A DNA stretch of 64,000 nucleotides from the NCBI RefSeq assembly GCF_027111295.1, contig NZ_CP114287.1, positions 4,278,001 to 4,342,000 of the forward strand. Reading direction: 5' to 3'. The translations under genes were made by a program, and so were the position numbers. Shown one piece after another: positions 42,900 through 51,804 of this stretch. Under the pieces are notes generated by a model. The model was not told the origin of the DNA. It made no database searches and saw nothing but the letters and a program-made list of their open reading frames with translations. Each line of letters starts with the position of its first letter. Position 1 is the first letter of the stretch. Origin of the DNA: Flavobacterium gelatinilyticum (lineage in GTDB: Bacteria > Bacteroidota > Bacteroidia > Flavobacteriales > Flavobacteriaceae).

Positions 42900-43801
42900 T
42901 ATCCGTTAATTAATTTTATAATTCGATTAAAATCAGCTTCTGAGTTGAACGGAATTGTGATTTTTCCTTTTCCGTTGCCAGCGACTTTAATATCAACTTT
43001 CGCACCAAAATAATCATTAAAGCTGTTTTTTTGTGTTTCCCTAACCATGAAAGAAGAATCCGGTTTTTCTTTTCCTTCTGGTTTTGGCTTTAAACTTTCC
43101 TGATAATTTTTAACCAAAGCTTCTGTTTCGCGAACAGATAAATTCTGGCTTACGATTTTTTGATAGATGTCTGTCTGTACATCTAAATCTTCGATATTGA
43201 TAATGGCACGACCATGTCCCATACTGATAAAACCGTCGCGAATACCGGTCTGGATAATCGGGTCAAGTTTTAAAAGACGTAAATAGTTCGCGATTGTAGA
43301 ACGTTTTTTTCCAACGCGCTCACTCATTTGTTCCTGTGTTAACTGAATTTCGTCAATTAAACGCTGGTACGAAAGAGCAATCTCGATTGGATCTAAGTCA
43401 TGACGCTGAATGTTTTCGACCAATGCCATAACCAGCGACTCATTGTCATTAGCAATACGAATGTATGCCGGAACATGAGTTAGGCCAACTAAAGTAGAAG
43501 CACGCAGACGACGCTCTCCTGAAATTAACTGGTATTTGTTGAAATCTAATTTTCGAACAGTAATAGGTTGAATTACACCAAGTTCTTTAATAGAAGTGGC
43601 TAATTCGCGTAATGATTCTTCGTTAAAATTGCTTCTAGGCTGAAACGGATTTATTTCGATAGCACTTATTTCAAGCTCAATAATATTTCCAACAACCTTA
43701 TCAGCATTTTTGTCTTCAACAGACGTAATATCGTTGTCCGGATCTTTTAATAATGCAGATAATCCTCTTCCTAAGGCTTGTTTTTTAATTGCTTTTGTCA
43801 T
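42899..43801 (-). CDS. parB: Chromosome partition protein ParB
   Basis: CTP-dependent DNA clamp that loads at parS sites and organises the origin region. Length 300. Seen: the N-terminal ParA-activating region (KKQALGRGLSALLKDPD), FQPRSNFNEESLRELATSIKELGVIQPI, the CTP-binding motifs RLISGERRLRA and ENIQRHDLDPIEIA, the helix-turn-helix LTQEQMSERVGKKRSTIANYLRLLKL and a C-terminal dimer domain. parA is five bases upstream. I found no full parS (TGTTTCACGTGAAACA) in the window. Confidence 0.96.
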   Translation of the reverse strand: MTKAIKKQALGRGLSALLKDPDNDITSVEDKNADKVVGNIIELEISAIEINPFQPRSNFNEESLRELATSIKELGVIQPITVRKLDFNKYQLISGERRLRASTLVGLTHVPAYIRIANDNESLVMALVENIQRHDLDPIEIALSYQRLIDEIQLTQEQMSERVGKKRSTIANYLRLLKLDPIIQTGIRDGFISMGHGRAIINIEDLDVQTDIYQKIVSQNLSVRETEALVKNYQESLKPKPEGKEKPDSSFMVRETQKNSFNDYFGAKVDIKVAGNGKGKITIPFNSEADFNRIIKLING

Positions 43802-43806
43802 AAAAA

Positions 43807-44574
43807 CTATTTACTGTTTTTCTTTATAATTTCCTGAGCTAAGTGAATATAGTTTACAGCACCTTTGCTTGTAGCGTCATAATTAATGATGCTTTCACCA
43901 AAACTCGGAGCTTCACTTAATTTTACATTTCGCTGGATAACCGTATCAAAAACCATATCGTTGAAGTGTTTCTGAACCTCTTCTACAACCTGATTAGATA
44001 AACGTAATCTTGAATCGTACATTGTTAATAATAAACCTTCGATGTCAAGATCCGGGTTATGGATTTTTTGAATACTTTTAATAGTGTTCAGTAATTTTCC
44101 TAATCCCTCAAGTGCAAAATATTCACACTGAATAGGAATAACTACAGAATCTGCAGCTGTTAAAGCATTCAGGGTTAACAAGCCAAGAGATGGTGCACAG
44201 TCGATAATGATATAATCATATTCTTGTTTTGCCTCTTCTAATGCTTTTTTAAGCATGTACTCACGGTTTTCTTTGTCAACCAATTCGATTTCGATCGCAA
44301 CAAGGTCAATGTGAGCAGGAATCACGTCAACGTTTGGAGATGTACATTTTAAAATGGCTTCTTTTGGTGTTACTGTATGCTCGAGAATTTGATAAGTACC
44401 GGTTTCAACTGATTCTACGTCGATTCCAAGACCAGATGTTGCATTGGCCTGCGGATCAGCGTCGATCAATAATACTTTTTTCTCTAAAACACCTAATGAG
44501 GCTGCAAGATTTACTGATGTAGTAGTCTTTCCAACGCCTCCTTTTTGATTAGCAATAGCAATGATTTTGCCCAT
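43807..44574 (-). CDS. parA: Chromosome partition ATPase ParA
   Basis: Walker-type ATPase that, with ParB, moves origin regions apart. Seen: N-terminal deviant Walker A IANQKGGVGKTTTSVNLAASL, IDADPQANAT, IDCAPSLGLLTLNAL and IPIQCEYFALEGLGKLL. Length 255 is normal for the chromosomal Soj type without an N-terminal DNA-binding extension. It heads the operon parA-parB-DUF5683-dapB-lepB-wbqC, a block placed near the origin in many Bacteroidota; whether the origin is near here cannot be told from the window. Confidence 0.96.
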   Translation of the reverse strand: MGKIIAIANQKGGVGKTTTSVNLAASLGVLEKKVLLIDADPQANATSGLGIDVESVETGTYQILEHTVTPKEAILKCTSPNVDVIPAHIDLVAIEIELVDKENREYMLKKALEEAKQEYDYIIIDCAPSLGLLTLNALTAADSVVIPIQCEYFALEGLGKLLNTIKSIQKIHNPDLDIEGLLLTMYDSRLRLSNQVVEEVQKHFNDMVFDTVIQRNVKLSEAPSFGESIINYDATSKGAVNYIHLAQEIIKKNSK

Positions 44575-44747
44575 TTATTTTCTGAATTTTGAACCGTAAA
44601 AATACAATTATTTATGGTTTTTGAAAATCTATTTTGTTAACATTTAAGAAAGTTTGGCTAATCGTGGTTTCATGGGTGTTTCGGTGAATCTGATTTTAGT
44701 TATAAAATGAAATAATCCGGAAATTCTACGATGTTTATTTTGTTTTT

Positions 44748-44781
44748 TGTTCTAAAAAGAAGCAGAAACAAAATTTTCTGC
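44748..44781 (-). terminator. Weak terminator-like hairpin after the DUF3999 gene
   Basis: GCAGAAA (44762-44768) and TTTCTGC (44775-44781) pair; on the minus strand TTCTTTTT follows. It lies 38 bases after the stop of the DUF3999-like gene. Confidence 0.4.
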
Positions 44782-44818
44782 AATAAAATTGATCATCGTA
44801 ATTGTTCTATTTTTGAAA

Positions 44819-46045
44819 TTAGTTTTGCTTTTTTAGATCTTTTACGAGACTTGCCGTAAAAAATAAAATGGTTATTCCTCCCAGAATTATGCAGATCCAC
44901 ATGAACCAGGCTTGCTGCCAAAAGGATTTTGCGTCGTTTTCGCTTTTCATTTCAGATGTGTGTTCGATGTCTGAAACAACGACCTGAGGCAAAGCAGCGT
45001 CTATCCTGTTTTTGAAATCAGAAAGATCATAACGGGGCTGTACAGCATTTTCACTGCCGGTTTTAAGGGTGTAATTTTCATTTACATTTAAATCGGCAAT
45101 AATAGAAATCGGTTTCTGATTGAATTTTACAGATAATATATTCAAAGGCAGATTGTCTTCGTTTTCAATTTTAAGGAACAGTTCTTTTTCAAATATTTCG
45201 GGAATGGTAAAACTGTTTTTCGTATTTGAATTTAATTCGAAAGAAGCTATTTCCTCATCGTAAACTTCTGTTTTTCTTTTTATTTTATGTTCAGTTCTTT
45301 TATACAAAACAGCATGCCGGTTGTAATAAGTAGGTTTTGAAATTTCAAAAGCGATCTGATTTATAATCTGCGGATGGTCAAAAAGTACCTGAATGCGGGT
45401 TTCTTTTTTTGAAGAATCCTCACTAACCGTTGTTTTTTTTGGAGTGATTTCTTCTAAGCTTATTATTTGTGTATTAGTAGTGAAGTTTCCAACTTTTAGA
45501 ACATTTACCGGAAGTGTTTTTTTGTCGTCAAACTCTATTTTTAAATATTTATATGTATTTAACGGATAGGTAATTGTTTTGGTAACAGTGGGTTCTGTGC
45601 CACTGTTCAAATCATATAAAGTTTGTGAATCGGAAATTCCGAACCATTCTTTTTGATCGTCGCTTCCTGAAACTGAATATTTTTTTACAGCATCAGAATT
45701 AGCTATAATAAGCGAAAGCTGTTTGTTGTTTTTAACAGCCGGAAGTTCAATAATAATTGCAGAGTTTTTCTTTGGCTCTGTTTTTTTTGAAATTATATGA
45801 TATTCTATAAAACTGTCTGATGATATATTGGTACTGTTCTGAATAAAGTAAGGTACCTCGTTTTCTTTTGAGTCAAAAATTCTGATATCGCTCAAATCTT
45901 GTTTAGAGTAAGAACGGATTTCCGGCGACAGTCTGATTTCATGAAAACCATTCTGTAAAACTTTATTGAGTTTTCCGGTTGTCTGAAACTGCCCCAGACA
46001 AATATTGGTCAATAATAACAGCAGTAAAAATTTAGTTGGTTTCAT
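44819..46045 (-). CDS. DUF3999-like membrane-anchored protein
   Basis: A 408-residue exported protein: signal peptide (1-18), a large beta-rich periplasmic part (about 20-370) that begins LNKVLQNGFHEIRLSPEIRSYSKQDLSDIRIFDSKENEVPYFI, as in DUF3999 proteins, and one C-terminal membrane helix (about 377-400). It overlaps the preceding DUF2339 gene by 14 bases. The DUF2339-DUF3999 pair is known in other bacteria; the function is not known to me, but the fixed pairing suggests a complex in the inner membrane. Confidence 0.75.
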   Translation of the reverse strand: MKPTKFLLLLLLTNICLGQFQTTGKLNKVLQNGFHEIRLSPEIRSYSKQDLSDIRIFDSKENEVPYFIQNSTNISSDSFIEYHIISKKTEPKKNSAIIIELPAVKNNKQLSLIIANSDAVKKYSVSGSDDQKEWFGISDSQTLYDLNSGTEPTVTKTITYPLNTYKYLKIEFDDKKTLPVNVLKVGNFTTNTQIISLEEITPKKTTVSEDSSKKETRIQVLFDHPQIINQIAFEISKPTYYNRHAVLYKRTEHKIKRKTEVYDEEIASFELNSNTKNSFTIPEIFEKELFLKIENEDNLPLNILSVKFNQKPISIIADLNVNENYTLKTGSENAVQPRYDLSDFKNRIDAALPQVVVSDIEHTSEMKSENDAKSFWQQAWFMWICIILGGITILFFTASLVKDLKKQN

Positions 46046-48518
46046 TTGATTCAGGTTTGTTTTCGTCTATAACTAAGACTTTAATTTTTTGGTATACGAA
46101 TGAAATAATCAGGATTAAAATTCCTAAAAGAATAAACGAGATTATTTTTCCGGTTTCAGAAATGTTGCTTATGTCGTATATAAATAATTTCAGGATGGTT
46201 AAACCTAATAACGATAAGGCAATAATTCGCAGTGATTTGTTTTGTTTTTTTATTCCGATAATTAAAAACACAAAAGCCAGGATTCCCCACAGTACCGGGA
46301 ATCCGGTTTTGATTATTTTTATTCTTGCCATTTCGATATTGTCTTCTGCCAATGTCTCGCGAATGTAATTTGTATTGAGTTTGTCAATTTTAAACATATC
46401 CGTCTGCTGAATCTGAGCTGCTGTAACAGGTGAATTTAAAAACTTAAAACCATGAAGCATCAACTCACTGCTGGCAATATATACGATTATAAAAGAAGCT
46501 GCCCAGACAAAACTCTTTTTGCTGAAGAAGGAGAAAACGGTTTTTTTAGAATTTATCTTATACACTAAATACCCCAAGTAAATAGTAATAAGAAGTGAAA
46601 TATAATGAAGATAGAAAGCGATTGGCTGTCCGCTGCCAAAGATTATAATGTCTTCATGTTCATTAAAAGCATAATAACTGAACCAGAATGCAAACAGAAT
46701 AATATTGATTAAAGCAATTAGTGCAGCACCCTGATATCCTGTGTCGGTTTTCTTTTTTGCTAAAAATCCTGCCAGTACAGCCGAGAATAGCAAATGATAT
46801 ACAACAGGAAGTGCCGCTGCAGAACTTGAATTTTCTATTGCGTAATTAGATTGGTAAATGACTTCAAACAATCCTGCTAAATAACTAATTAGAAAGCCTG
46901 CCTGAATAATGAAATTTCTATATTTTTCAGGATTAAACCTGAATTGGTAAAGTTCGACGCTTTCGCTCTCCTTCTTTAATAAAAACCAAACAGCAAACAA
47001 TGAAGCCGCTGCGAATAATCCGGTTGTGAATATTGAATTGATTACAATATTTAAGATCTCATCTCCATTGTAATATTTGTTCCAGTCCATTATAAGGCTG
47101 ATAAGCATTAAACCGTGTACAATTACAGAACCAAATCTGTAACTGCTGATTTTTGATTTTTGCGAAAGCCATAATAACAAAACAGCTTCTGCTGCCCAGA
47201 ACAACGTAATATAATTGCCTTCAAACTGAATAGGAATTGCCAGTGTAATGAATGTCAGTGTTAATCCAATAAGAAGATAAACCGCTCTTTTATCCAAACC
47301 GAATTTTTTATATAAAAACCAGGCATAAGTAAGATTGAGTAAGGCGATTGCGGTTGTAAAAAGTCCTCTTAATTCCGGATGATAAAGATGTAAAATAGAC
47401 ATTCCGGCAGCATAAAACAAAAAGGTGTTGCTGGCTAATATAGTTAATTGCGCAGTAGAGAATTCTCCTTTTGTTCTTATATTATTGATGATGTTCATCA
47501 GGATAAAAATGAAATAGAAAACAAATCCAAAAATTAAAGCTCCAAGATAATGGGGTTTGTCAGCTTGTAATTCCTGCGAAAGCCATCCGCCGTACAACAA
47601 AACGGTAAAAATGTATGATAAGATGTTAACCAGATTCCATTTTTTGTGATAAGCCAATGCTAAAATACCAACATTGAGGATTCCGATGTAGGTAAACAAT
47701 ACCACATAATTTCCTTCTCCGGTGCTGACCATAAAAGGAACGGCAAAGCCTCCTATCAGGGAAAGAACAGCCAGTTCAATTCGGTTATAAGATAAAGATA
47801 TCAAAGCACTGAAAGCTGTAATGATAACCATTATGCTAAAAGCAGCGGTTTGATTAAATAAATGATAATCATGAAAAGCAATTCCAATTGTGAAATAAAA
47901 AATGGCAATCGCACCTGCTACAATTACTGAGCTGAATGCTGCATAACTTTTACGCAGTTTGTGAGCAACTCCCATAACCAAAACACCGCAAAGAATCCCA
48001 ATGCCAACACGTGCAGGCTCGTTAATCCAATCTTTGTCGATTGCGTATTTTACAAAATAACTGATTCCTAATACCAGAATTAAAATACCAATTTTATTGA
48101 TTAGGTTTTCACCGATAAATTTCTCGAGGTCCGGATTTTTTTCTTTGAAGTTTTCCCAGAATGATTTTTGTGGTTCAGCAGGTACAATTGGTTTTCGCAC
48201 CGTTTCCTGAAAAACAGGAGCCGGTTTTGATTCCATAGAAAAAACAGGTTTTTCTGCTTTTATTTCCGGGGTTTCTTCTTTTTTAGGTAAGATGACAGAA
48301 GGTTCTGTTATTACGGGTCTCTCGGGTTTAATTTCTTCTTTTGGAGTAATTATAGGAGAAGTTACCGGTTTTTCTACAGGTTTTTCGGTTGGTTTTAGCA
48401 GATCTATTTTTTTATTGAGCTTTTGAATATGGTCTTCGAGATTGTCGAAACGACTTTTTATGTTGTTCAGAAGGTAAATTAAGAAAAAAAATAATCCGAC
48501 TAAAAGAAAGCTTTCCAT
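46032..48518 (-). CDS. DUF2339 multi-pass membrane protein
   Basis: An 828-residue inner-membrane protein. Order: a first helix (2-17), a coiled coil (about 20-45), a Pro/Glu/Lys-rich linker (about 45-120), then about 24 membrane helices to the end. The family core is seen at SFWENFKEKNPDLEKFIGENLINKIGILILVLGISYFVKYAID followed by NEPARVGIGILCGVLVMG, the most conserved part of DUF2339. Function unknown. It is the first gene of a two-gene operon with the DUF3999-like gene. Confidence 0.88.
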   Translation of the reverse strand: MESFLLVGLFFFLIYLLNNIKSRFDNLEDHIQKLNKKIDLLKPTEKPVEKPVTSPIITPKEEIKPERPVITEPSVILPKKEETPEIKAEKPVFSMESKPAPVFQETVRKPIVPAEPQKSFWENFKEKNPDLEKFIGENLINKIGILILVLGISYFVKYAIDKDWINEPARVGIGILCGVLVMGVAHKLRKSYAAFSSVIVAGAIAIFYFTIGIAFHDYHLFNQTAAFSIMVIITAFSALISLSYNRIELAVLSLIGGFAVPFMVSTGEGNYVVLFTYIGILNVGILALAYHKKWNLVNILSYIFTVLLYGGWLSQELQADKPHYLGALIFGFVFYFIFILMNIINNIRTKGEFSTAQLTILASNTFLFYAAGMSILHLYHPELRGLFTTAIALLNLTYAWFLYKKFGLDKRAVYLLIGLTLTFITLAIPIQFEGNYITLFWAAEAVLLLWLSQKSKISSYRFGSVIVHGLMLISLIMDWNKYYNGDEILNIVINSIFTTGLFAAASLFAVWFLLKKESESVELYQFRFNPEKYRNFIIQAGFLISYLAGLFEVIYQSNYAIENSSSAAALPVVYHLLFSAVLAGFLAKKKTDTGYQGAALIALINIILFAFWFSYYAFNEHEDIIIFGSGQPIAFYLHYISLLITIYLGYLVYKINSKKTVFSFFSKKSFVWAASFIIVYIASSELMLHGFKFLNSPVTAAQIQQTDMFKIDKLNTNYIRETLAEDNIEMARIKIIKTGFPVLWGILAFVFLIIGIKKQNKSLRIIALSLLGLTILKLFIYDISNISETGKIISFILLGILILIISFVYQKIKVLVIDENKPESNETN

Positions 48519-48751
48519 GTCAAAATAATATAATGTTACGAAGGTGTAAATATAGCAACATTTTAATAGGAGGGGTGTTTTTTTAGTTTTTTTCGCGTTA
48601 ATGTTGTGTAGGGTGCGTTTAACCGCAAAAAGCTAAAAGGAGAAAAACACAAAGTTTGCTAATTTATCGGGATTTTGGTATTATGAGTAAACATTGCAGA
48701 TAGATTTATTTTGATGTTGTTTCTGCTGTTTTGCGATAATGAGAAAGCTTG

Positions 48752-48787
48752 TAAAACAAAAAAGCCGAACATTTCTGTTCGGCTTTT
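48752..48787 (-). terminator. Terminator of the tRNA-Pro transcript
   Basis: AAAAGCCGAAC and GTTCGGCTTTT form a perfect 11-bp stem around ATTTCT. On the minus strand a T-run follows. It starts one base after the tRNA 3' end. Confidence 0.85.
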
Positions 48788-48788
48788 G

Positions 48789-48863
48789 TCGGGGTGGCAG
48801 GATTCGAACCTGCGGCCTCCTGCTCCCAAAGCAGGCGCGATAACCGGGCTACGCTACACCCCG
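48789..48863 (-). tRNA. tRNA-Pro (anticodon TGG)
   Basis: On the minus strand a 75-base cloverleaf: acceptor CGGGGTG/CACCCCG (7 perfect pairs), D arm with GCG/CGC, anticodon arm CCTGC-TTTGGGA-GCAGG with anticodon TGG, a five-base variable loop and T arm GCAGG-TTCGAAT-CCTGC, discriminator A. CCA is not encoded (the next bases are CAAAAG). The only RNA gene I find in the window. It is transcribed alone toward the terminator at 48752-48787. Confidence 0.97.
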
Positions 48864-49008
48864 AAGATGTAATGGTTTACTGCCCGAAAGCGGATGCAAA
48901 GATAGAAATAAATTTCATTTATAAAAGCAAAATTTTAAAAATAAATAAAACTTATTTTCGGATAGTTATTTAGGATTTATTTTCGGCGTTATTTTTTATA
49001 ATAAAGTT

Positions 49009-49016
49009 TACATTTG
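49009..49016 (+). promoter_or_regulatory. -7 box of trxB
   Basis: TACATTTG, 23 bases before the trxB ATG. No TTG upstream at the usual distance. Confidence 0.5.
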
Positions 49017-49039
49017 CAACTCTTAAAACAATACACATT

Positions 49040-49987
49040 ATGTCAGATACAATCGAAAAAATTAAATGCCTTATTATAGGTTCTGGTCCTGCAGGGTATA
49101 CTGCGGCTATTTATGCAGCCAGAGCAAATATGAATCCGGTTTTATACCAGGGGATGCAGCCAGGAGGCCAGTTAACTACCACTAATGAAGTAGAAAATTT
49201 TCCGGGATACGTTGATGGTGTTACAGGGCCGGAAATGATGATTCAGTTACAGGAGCAGGCAAAACGCTTTGGTGCTGATATTCGTGACGGCTGGGCTACA
49301 AAAGTTGATTTTTCAGGCGGAGTTCATAAAGTATGGATCAACGATTCAATTGAATTACACTGCGAAACTGTTATTATTTCTACAGGTGCTTCGGCTAAAT
49401 ATTTAGGATTACCATCAGAACAGCATTATTTAAATATGGGCGGGGGAGTTTCTGCCTGCGCCGTTTGCGACGGATTCTTCTATCGCAATCAGGATGTAGT
49501 AATTGTTGGAGCAGGAGATTCTGCCTGCGAAGAGGCGCATTACTTATCTAAACTTTGTAAAAAAGTAACGATGCTGGTAAGAAGCGAGAAATTCAGAGCT
49601 TCTAAAATCATGGAAGAACGTGTTCGCAAAACAGAAAACATCGAAATTTTAATGAACCACGATACTGTTGAAGTTCTTGGAGATAATAATGTGGTGCATG
49701 CTATTAAAGCCTTAAACAAAACTACAGGTGAAGTTATCGAAATTCCGGCAACAGGTTTCTTCGTAGCTATTGGCCACAAACCAAATACGGATATCTTTAA
49801 AGATTATATCACATTAGATGAAACAGGTTATATCGTAAACACTCCTGGAACTTCTAAAACAAATGTTGAGGGTGTTTTTGTAGCAGGAGACGCAGCAGAT
49901 CACGTATACCGTCAGGCAATTACTGCTGCAGGTACAGGATGTATGGCTGCTCTTGACGCTGAAAGATATTTGGCTTCTAAGGAGTAA
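49040..49987 (+). CDS. trxB: Thioredoxin-disulfide reductase
   Basis: FAD enzyme passing electrons from NADPH to thioredoxin in the cytosol. Seen: FAD motif IIGSGPAGYTAAIYAAR, GGQLTTTNEVENFPG, the redox pair Cys140-Ala-Val-Cys143 in SACAVCDGFFYRNQD (CAVC rather than the E. coli CATC), the NADPH motif VVIVGAGDSACEEA and the closing VEGVFVAGDAADHVYRQAITAAGTGCMAALDAE. Length 315 is normal. It is a single gene with its own promoter and terminator. Confidence 0.98.
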   Translation: MSDTIEKIKCLIIGSGPAGYTAAIYAARANMNPVLYQGMQPGGQLTTTNEVENFPGYVDGVTGPEMMIQLQEQAKRFGADIRDGWATKVDFSGGVHKVWINDSIELHCETVIISTGASAKYLGLPSEQHYLNMGGGVSACAVCDGFFYRNQDVVIVGAGDSACEEAHYLSKLCKKVTMLVRSEKFRASKIMEERVRKTENIEILMNHDTVEVLGDNNVVHAIKALNKTTGEVIEIPATGFFVAIGHKPNTDIFKDYITLDETGYIVNTPGTSKTNVEGVFVAGDAADHVYRQAITAAGTGCMAALDAERYLASKE

Positions 49988-50040
49988 TTTCTTTAGTCTC
50001 AGTTTTCAGTCTCGGCCGCAGTCTGAAAAAAATATATAAA

Positions 50041-50074
50041 AAAAATCCCAATCAATACGATTGGGATTTTTTTT
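50041..50074. terminator. Bidirectional terminator between trxB and the GIN gene
   Basis: AAAAATCCCAATC (50041-50053) pairs with GATTGGGATTTTT (50059-50071). Runs of A before and T after suit both convergent transcripts. Confidence 0.85.
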
Positions 50075-50079
50075 ATAGT

Positions 50080-50131
50080 CTGTAAACTGTAAACTGTAAA
50101 CTGTAAACTGTAAACTGTAAACTGTAAACTG
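50080..50131. repeat. Perfect tandem repeat (CTGTAAA)7
   Basis: Seven identical copies of CTGTAAA occupy 50080-50128, with a partial eighth (CTG). It is followed by GCGACTGAAAAC (50131-50142), the complement of words in AGTTTTCAGTC (50001-50011), so the array sits in one arm of a larger inverted repeat around the terminator. Confidence 0.95.
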
Positions 50132-50147
50132 CGACTGAAAACGGTCA

Positions 50148-50981
50148 CTATTTAATCTTCTTAAACAGCTTAGCTTCTTCAGAAAAACGGGTTAGTTCTA
50201 TTTTAGGACTTCCGTATAATGAAAGTTCTGATTTATCACTCGCGGCAATCGATGCTGCGATTTCTACTAAAACACTGCCAACAGAAGAATTTTCGGCTGT
50301 AATGTTTGCTTCTTTCATTGTAAATTTTGTTCCTGTAAATATTGAATTGTTATCTAAACGAATAGTAGCTTTTTCGGTAATTCCTTCAATAGCAGCGGTA
50401 GATTTTTGGTATAAATCGCATTTAAATTTCGTAGCAGAAACCAAAGATTTGATAGATGAATTTTTACTTAACTGTAAATTTCCTTCATCTGCTTTTAAGT
50501 TCAATTCTGTTTTTGATTTATCATCGGCAATAAGGCTGAATTTTTTCGAGTTTACATTTAAGTACAATCTCGAATAGTCAAAACTGTTAAATGTAATATC
50601 GTCCAGCTGAATTTCCTGAATGGCATAAATTTTTGCTTCATTTTTAGAAATTACTTTATTCAGTGACCCTGTATATGTAACACGGACAGCCAGTTTTTTA
50701 AAAATAGTGCTTTCTTTTGCGGTATAAATACGAAGCGTTTTTTCTCTTAAATCAAATGCGATAATATCGTGCAGGTTATCATCGGCTTCGATTTTGATTT
50801 CGTTTTTTTCTCCTTTTTCTAAATAAACCTCTAAATTGTCATCTGCTTCGAGACCGTCAAAACTTCCTACGTCTTTAATAGATGTAGTTACATTTTTAGA
50901 TCCTTTTACTTTTTCTCTTTTCTGAGCGAAAGTTAATGTTGTCACTAAAAGTAATAAAAGCAACGCTGTATTTTTTCTCAT
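50148..50981 (-). CDS. GIN-domain (DUF2807) protein, exported
   Basis: A 277-residue exported protein with a beta-helix-like GIN domain. Start chosen at the ATG ending at 50981: it gives a normal signal peptide (MRKNTALLLLLLVTTLTFAQ), while in-frame ATG codons farther upstream (to 51023) lie at or before the TATATTTG box at 51002-51009. The body repeats short strands (VKGSKNVTTSIKDVGSFDGLEADDNLEVYLEKGE, IEADDNLHDIIAF), as in DUF2807 proteins. The role is unknown; these act at the envelope. It is the last gene of the PadR-PspC-GIN set but has its own promoter. Confidence 0.85.
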   Translation of the reverse strand: MRKNTALLLLLLVTTLTFAQKREKVKGSKNVTTSIKDVGSFDGLEADDNLEVYLEKGEKNEIKIEADDNLHDIIAFDLREKTLRIYTAKESTIFKKLAVRVTYTGSLNKVISKNEAKIYAIQEIQLDDITFNSFDYSRLYLNVNSKKFSLIADDKSKTELNLKADEGNLQLSKNSSIKSLVSATKFKCDLYQKSTAAIEGITEKATIRLDNNSIFTGTKFTMKEANITAENSSVGSVLVEIAASIAASDKSELSLYGSPKIELTRFSEEAKLFKKIK

Positions 50982-51001
50982 CATTCTGAATTTGATTTTG
51001 G

Positions 51002-51009
51002 CAAATATA
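51002..51009 (-). promoter_or_regulatory. -7 box of the second GIN gene
   Basis: Minus strand TATATTTG, 20 bases before the ATG at 50981. It partly coincides with the T-run of the preceding terminator (51008-51039). It decides the start of the gene. Confidence 0.5.
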
Positions 51010-51039
51010 AAAAAATCATCCACTTAAGATGAATGATTT
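51008..51039 (-). terminator. Terminator of the first GIN gene
   Basis: AAATCAT (51013-51019) and ATGATTT (51033-51039) pair around a 13-base loop; on the minus strand a T-run follows and leads directly into the promoter of the next gene. Confidence 0.5.
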
Positions 51040-51066
51040 CTTTTATATTTAACAGTTCCGTAAATA

Positions 51067-51801
51067 TTAGCTTTGGCTGACACTTCCTCCTGAACTTGTT
51101 GATTTTTCGATCGCCTTAGGAACATTGTTGTAGTTAATATTGCCTCCGCTGCTAGCCTGAGCTTTAAGACGTAAAATAGGATGAACATGTATTACAGCAC
51201 CGCTTGAAACTTCTGCATCAATATCATTTGCCAATAACTCGCCGGCCTGGATTGAAGAACCGCTCGAAGCCGAAGTTTTAACTTTTAAAGCCTTTCCTTT
51301 AATATCTATCGAACTGCCGCTGCTTGAATTACAGGAAACATCGTCTGATTCAACATCTACATTCATCGATGCCGCACTTGAGGCTTCCAGTTTAATATCC
51401 TCTCCGTGAAGAACATTTATACTTCGAACCGTCGAGGCACTTGATGCTTCTATTTTTTCAATCGAAGGTATTCTTACCGTTACTTTTTTCTGAGTTACAT
51501 TGCGGAATGAAGAAAACTTGCATTTAATTACCAGAGTCCCGTTTTCTACTTTAGTAATAATTTCTTTTTGAAGGTTATCATCGGCCTCCACTTTAATTGA
51601 AACCGAATCAGATTGTTCAACAACCAAATCTATGGCATTGCTTACTTCAATATTTTTAAAATCTCCCTGAACGAATCTTTTTTCAGTAGTCACATTGCCG
51701 CTTCCTTCAATGCTGTTCATGTTTAAATTGCAGGATGCAAATAATAATGCCGTAATTGCTGCAATAAAAAATTTTGTAATATGAATGATTATTTTGATCA
51801 T
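51067..51801 (-). CDS. GIN-domain (DUF2807) lipoprotein-like protein
   Basis: A 244-residue exported protein. The N terminus (IHITKFFIAAITALLFASCNLN) has a lipobox-like ASC, so it is probably a lipoprotein. The rest is a regular series of short strands rich in Ser and Ala (LVVEQSDSVSIKVEADDNLQKEI, KLEASSAASMNVDVESD, KTSASSGSSIQAGELLAND), a right-handed beta-helix pattern of the GIN/DUF2807 family. Ends SSGGSVSQS. Three bases after the PspC gene, so co-transcribed with PadR and PspC. Confidence 0.87.
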   Translation of the reverse strand: MIKIIIHITKFFIAAITALLFASCNLNMNSIEGSGNVTTEKRFVQGDFKNIEVSNAIDLVVEQSDSVSIKVEADDNLQKEIITKVENGTLVIKCKFSSFRNVTQKKVTVRIPSIEKIEASSASTVRSINVLHGEDIKLEASSAASMNVDVESDDVSCNSSSGSSIDIKGKALKVKTSASSGSSIQAGELLANDIDAEVSSGAVIHVHPILRLKAQASSGGNINYNNVPKAIEKSTSSGGSVSQS

Positions 51802-51804
51802 GGT

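Noticed and set aside
48600..48660. Possible small RNA near CGCAAAAAG / CACAAAG words
   Set aside because: It looks like the degenerate CGCAAAG repeat and shows no promoter or terminator of its own.
50080..50131. Tandem repeat as a CRISPR array
   Set aside because: The units are 7 bp without spacers, and no cas gene is near.
50984..51023. Longer start of the second GIN protein
   Set aside because: It would span the -7 box and precede the signal peptide with charged residues.
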